Assembly (NCBI GenBank): GCA_025963265.1
Contig: JAOPUY010000091.1
Location: forward strand, 1-8,907
Direction: 5' to 3'
DNA: 8,907 nt
From: Frankiales bacterium
Lineage (GTDB): Bacteria > Actinomycetota > Actinomycetes > Mycobacteriales > Jatrophihabitantaceae
Shown here: positions 5,942 to 8,907 of the stretch, one piece after another
Layout of the letters: each line of letters opens with the position of its first letter
Numbering within the stretch: the first letter of the stretch is position 1
Program-made: the position numbers and the translations under genes
The notes under the pieces: model-generated
The model's database searches: none
The model's input: the letters and a program-made list of their open reading frames with translations, nothing else
What the model was told of the DNA's origin: nothing

Positions 5942-6003
5942 TGCCGTCGGACAAAGGCCGCAGCGTGTGGGCTGTCGCCGCCTTAGTCCGCGTCAGCGGG
6001 CGC

Positions 6004-8907
6004 TTAGCCGAGGGCGGTCGCCACGACCTCGCGCTGCTGCGCCTCATGCACGCTCGACGAGCCGACCGCCGGCGAGGCCGAGGCCCGACGAGACGCGCGG
6101 TAGATCGGGCGGTTCTGACCCAACGCCGCCAGCTGCTCGGGCAGGTTGAGGGCGATGAACGGGTACGCGCCCTGGTTGGCCGGCTCCTCCTGGGCCCAGA
6201 TCAGCTGGGCCTCGGGGTAGAGCTCGATCGCCGCGGCGATCTCCGCCGCCGGCAGCGGGTAGAGCTGCTCCACCCGAACGATGGCCACGTCGCTTCGCCC
6301 GGCGGCGATGCGGGCGGCGAGCAGGTCGTAGTAGATCTTGCCGCTGCAGAGCACCACCCGGGTGACCTCGCTCGGGTCCAGGGCGGAATCGGCGATGACC
6401 GGTTGGAAGGCGCCGTCGGTGAACTCGGCCAGCTGGCTGACCGCTGCCTTGAGGCGGAGCAGCGACTTGGGCGTGAACGCGATCAGCGGACGCCGGATGT
6501 CGGACAGCGCCTGCCGACGCAGCAGGTGGAAGTAGTTCGCGGGCGAGGAGCACATGGCGATCGTCATGTTGTTCTCGGCGGCCAGTTGCAGGAACCGCTC
6601 GGGTCGACCGGAGGAGTGATCCGGGCCCTGGCCCTCATAGCCGTGCGGCAGCAGCAAGGTCACCGATGAGCGCTGGCCCCACTTGGCCTCGCCCGAGGCG
6701 ATGAACTCGTCGATGATCGTCTGGGCGCCGTCGGCGAAGTCACCGAACTGAGCCTCCCAGATGACCAGCGAGTCCTCGTCGGCGACCGAGTAGCCGTACT
6801 CGAAACCCATCGCCGCGTACTCGCTCAGCAGTGAGTCGTAGGAGCGGAACTGGGCGGTCGCGCCGGGGACGTAGCGCAGCGGGGTGTACTCCTCGCCGGT
6901 GTTGCGGTCGATGAGCACCGCGTGCCGCTGGGTGAAGGTGCCGCGCCGCGAGTCCTGGCCGGCCAGCCGGACGTTGTGGCCATCGACGGTGAGCGAGCCG
7001 AAGGCCAGCAATTCGGCCGTGGCCCAGTCCACGTCGCCGCCGGTGGTTTGCGCCACGCGCCGGTCGATTTGCGGCTTGAGGCGGGGGTGAATGACGAAGC
7101 CCGCGGGGTGGTTGGCGTACAGGTCGCCGATGCTCTTGATCAGCTCACCTGAGATCGCCGTGGGAATCGGCTGCGCGTTCAGGTCGGGGTTCATCACCGG
7201 CTCGGGCGTCGGACGCCCGGTCGCGCCGCGGGTCTCGAGGAACACCTTCTCGAGCTGAGACTGAAAGTCCTTCAGCGCCTCTTCGGCATCGGACAGCGAG
7301 ATGTCGCCCCGGCCGATCAGGGCCTCGGTGTAGATCTTTCGAACGCTGCGCTTCTTGTCGATGATGTCGTACATCAGCGGCTGGGTGAAGGACGGGTTGT
7401 CGGCCTCATTGTGGCCGCGTCGGCGGTAGCAGACAATGTCGACGACGACGTCTTTCTAGAACTGCCGCCGGTACTCGACTGCGAGCTTGGCCACCCGGAC
7501 GCACGCTTCCGGGTCGTCGCCGTTCACGTGAAAGATCGGCGCCGCGATCATCCGGGCGATGTCGGTGCAGTAGAGGCTGGAGCGCGACTGCGAGGGAGAG
7601 GTGGTGAACCCGACCTGGTTGTTGACTACGACGTGGATCGTGCCGCCGGTGCGGTAACCGCGCAGTTGGGAGAGGTTCAGAGTCTCCGCGACCACGCCTA
7701 GGCCCGCGAAGGCCGCGTCGCCGTGCATGAGGACCGGCAGGACCGTGAAGCCGCCCTCGCCCTTGTCGATCAGGTCCTGCTTGGCCCGGACGATGCCCTC
7801 GAGCACCGGGTTGACCGCTTCCAGGTGCGACGGGTTGGCCGTGAGCTCAACCGCGATCTGCGCACCGGCCGGGGAGGTGTAGGTGCCGTGGGCTCCCAGG
7901 TGGTACTTGACGTCGCCCGAGCCCTGCGCGGTGCCGGGGTCGATGTTGCCCTCGAACTCATTGAAGATCTTGGCGTACGGCTTGCCCACGATGTTGGCCA
8001 GCACGTTCAGCCGGCCGCGGTGCGGCATGCCGATCACGACCTCGTCGAGCTCCTGGGCGGCGGCGGCCTCGAGCACCGCGTCCAACAGCGCGATGACGGT
8101 CTCGCCACCTTCCAGGCTGAAGCGCTTCTGCCCGACGTACTTCGTCTGCAGGAACGTCTCAAAGGCCTCGGCGACGTTGAGGCGGGACAAGATGTGCTTC
8201 TGCTCGTCCTGCGTCGGGGCATCGTTCTTGACCTCGATGTGCTCCTGGATCCAGGCGCGTTCCTCGGGGTCGATGATGTGCAAGTACTCGACGCCGACCC
8301 GCCGGCAGTAGGCGTCGCGCAGCACCCCCAGGATGTCGCGCAGCTTCATCAGCTTCTGCCCGGCGAAGCCGCCGACTGGGAACTCGCGGTCGAGGTCCCA
8401 GAGCGTCAGGCCGTGCTTGGTGATGTCGAGGTCGGGATGGGTCCGGATCTTGAACTCGAGAGGATCGGTGTCGGCCATCAGGTGGCCGCTGCTGCGGTAG
8501 GCGTTGATCAGCTCGACGACTCGCGCCGCCTTGTCGATCTGGCCCTCGTGGGTGAACTCTCGGTCGATGAGCCACACGACCGGCTCGTACGGGATCTGCA
8601 GTGCGCGGAAGATCTCGTAGTAGAAGCCGTCCTCGCCCAACAGCAACTGGTGCACCTTGCGCAGGAACTCGCCGGACTGCGCGCCTTGGATGATGCGGTG
8701 GTCATAGGTCGAGGTGAGCGTCATGATCTTGCTAATCGCGGCGTTGGCCAGCGACTCCTCGCTAGTGCCGCTGTACTGGGCGGGGTACTCCATCGCGCCG
8801 ACGCCGATGATCGTGCCCTGGCCCTGCATGAGCCGGGGGACTGAGTGGTTGGTGCCGATCGTGCCGGGGTTGGTGAGGCTGATCGTCGAGCCGGCGAAGT
8901 CGTCGGC
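6004..8907 (-). pseudogene. kgd: Multifunctional 2-oxoglutarate decarboxylase/dehydrogenase E1-E2 (Kgd), 5'-partial, with internal TAG
   Basis: Actinobacterial Kgd (also SucA/OdhA) fuses an E2-like acyltransferase domain to a thiamine-diphosphate E1 domain and acts on 2-oxoglutarate in the TCA cycle. The first 250-300 residues lie beyond the window. Counting from base 8907, the acyltransferase end is visible ([21 protein letters not shown]; active-site His70 in [16 protein letters not shown]). The E1 domain follows with [30 protein letters not shown] and the ThDP motif GDAAFAG (396) to NN (429-430). After residue 483 the frame meets TAG (7456-7458), then resumes exactly in family register with KDVVVDIVCYRRRGHNEADN and runs 483 more residues to TAA at 6004, through the transketolase-like C-terminal domains. 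A product stopping at the TAG would lack half the E1 core. The ATG at 7374 lacks a ribosome binding site, so independent translation of the rest is unlikely. In mycobacteria, GarA inhibits and acetyl-CoA activates this enzyme. Confidence 0.93.
7456..7458 (-). other. In-frame premature TAG codon within kgd
   Basis: The local reading is ...[25 protein letters not shown]..., with codons TTC TAG AAA. Relatives carry a variable residue (Gly, Asn, His or similar) between the Phe and the Lys-Asp, so exactly one sense codon has been replaced and no bases gained or lost. A CAG or AAG codon would need one change. The surrounding TTCTAGAA is an 8-bp palindrome containing CTAG, a tetranucleotide usually scarce in such genomes. 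Confidence 0.9.

Noticed and set aside
6004..7374. Independent downstream protein starting at ATG 7374 (a genuinely split two-subunit enzyme)
   Set aside because: No ribosome binding site before that ATG, and the start would leave out 27 conserved residues that are present and open just upstream.
7375..7458. Frameshift as the cause of the break in kgd
   Set aside because: The stop codon is exactly 84 bases upstream of the ATG at 7374, the same frame, and conserved residues resume at the very next codon, so no indel is needed.
7456..7458. Pyrrolysine or genome-wide TAG recoding
   Set aside because: TAG closes malic enzyme, the MocR regulator and the oxidoreductase at expected family lengths, and no pyrrolysine genes are seen.
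7723..8844. Plus-strand open frame of 373 codons opposite kgd
   Set aside because: Antisense shadow with low-complexity Val/Leu/Asp/Arg composition; the opposite strand encodes well-conserved Kgd motifs.

Overview
The window comes from a high-GC Gram-positive bacterium (Actinomycetota). G and C are strongly preferred at third codon positions, GTG starts are used, and every recognisable gene has its closest familiar relatives in Streptomyces, Mycobacterium and similar genera: a nickel superoxide dismutase with its SodX protease, an actinobacterial malic enzyme, a YczR/YczE pair, a DUF6104-type small protein and a Kgd-type 2-oxoglutarate decarboxylase. From memory, sodN, sodX, a malic enzyme and kgd also lie in one neighbourhood in Streptomyces coelicolor (about SCO5254 to SCO5281), so this looks like a compacted piece of conserved actinobacterial core chromosome, not a mobile island. 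No insertion sequence, phage gene, CRISPR array, tRNA or rRNA was seen.

Layout. Bases 1-106 hold nothing assignable. A hairpin terminator (107-169) ends sodN, which runs leftward (587 to 183) and diverges from sodX (688-1146, rightward). The two share about 100 bp of promoter space and form a functional pair: SodX removes the short SodN propeptide so that the new N-terminal His can bind nickel. A malic enzyme follows rightward (1372-2541). It meets, tail to tail, a leftward MocR-type regulator (4058 to 2577), with an 11-bp tandem repeat at the junction. The regulator diverges from its usual partner, a YczE-like membrane protein (4153-4899), and the short gap between them carries candidate operator repeats.

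The right half is a leftward set: kgd (entering from beyond base 8907 and ending at 6004), a Gfo/Idh/MocA oxidoreductase (5929 to 4910) and a 58-residue DUF6104-type protein (4906 to 4730). The last gene lies wholly on the strand opposite the 3' end of yczE.

The most notable observation is that kgd, otherwise uninterrupted and well conserved across the 2.9 kb visible, carries one in-frame TAG stop at 7456-7458 inside the thiamine-diphosphate dehydrogenase core. Reading frame and family sequence continue perfectly on both sides. It is a recent nonsense mutation, a base error, or (least likely) a suppressed stop. Metabolically, the malic enzyme and Kgd both act around the TCA cycle, and SodN/SodX handle superoxide. 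I found no convincing new system; the worthwhile leads are the amber codon, the yczE/DUF6104 antisense overlap, and the palindrome and repeats around the yczE start.
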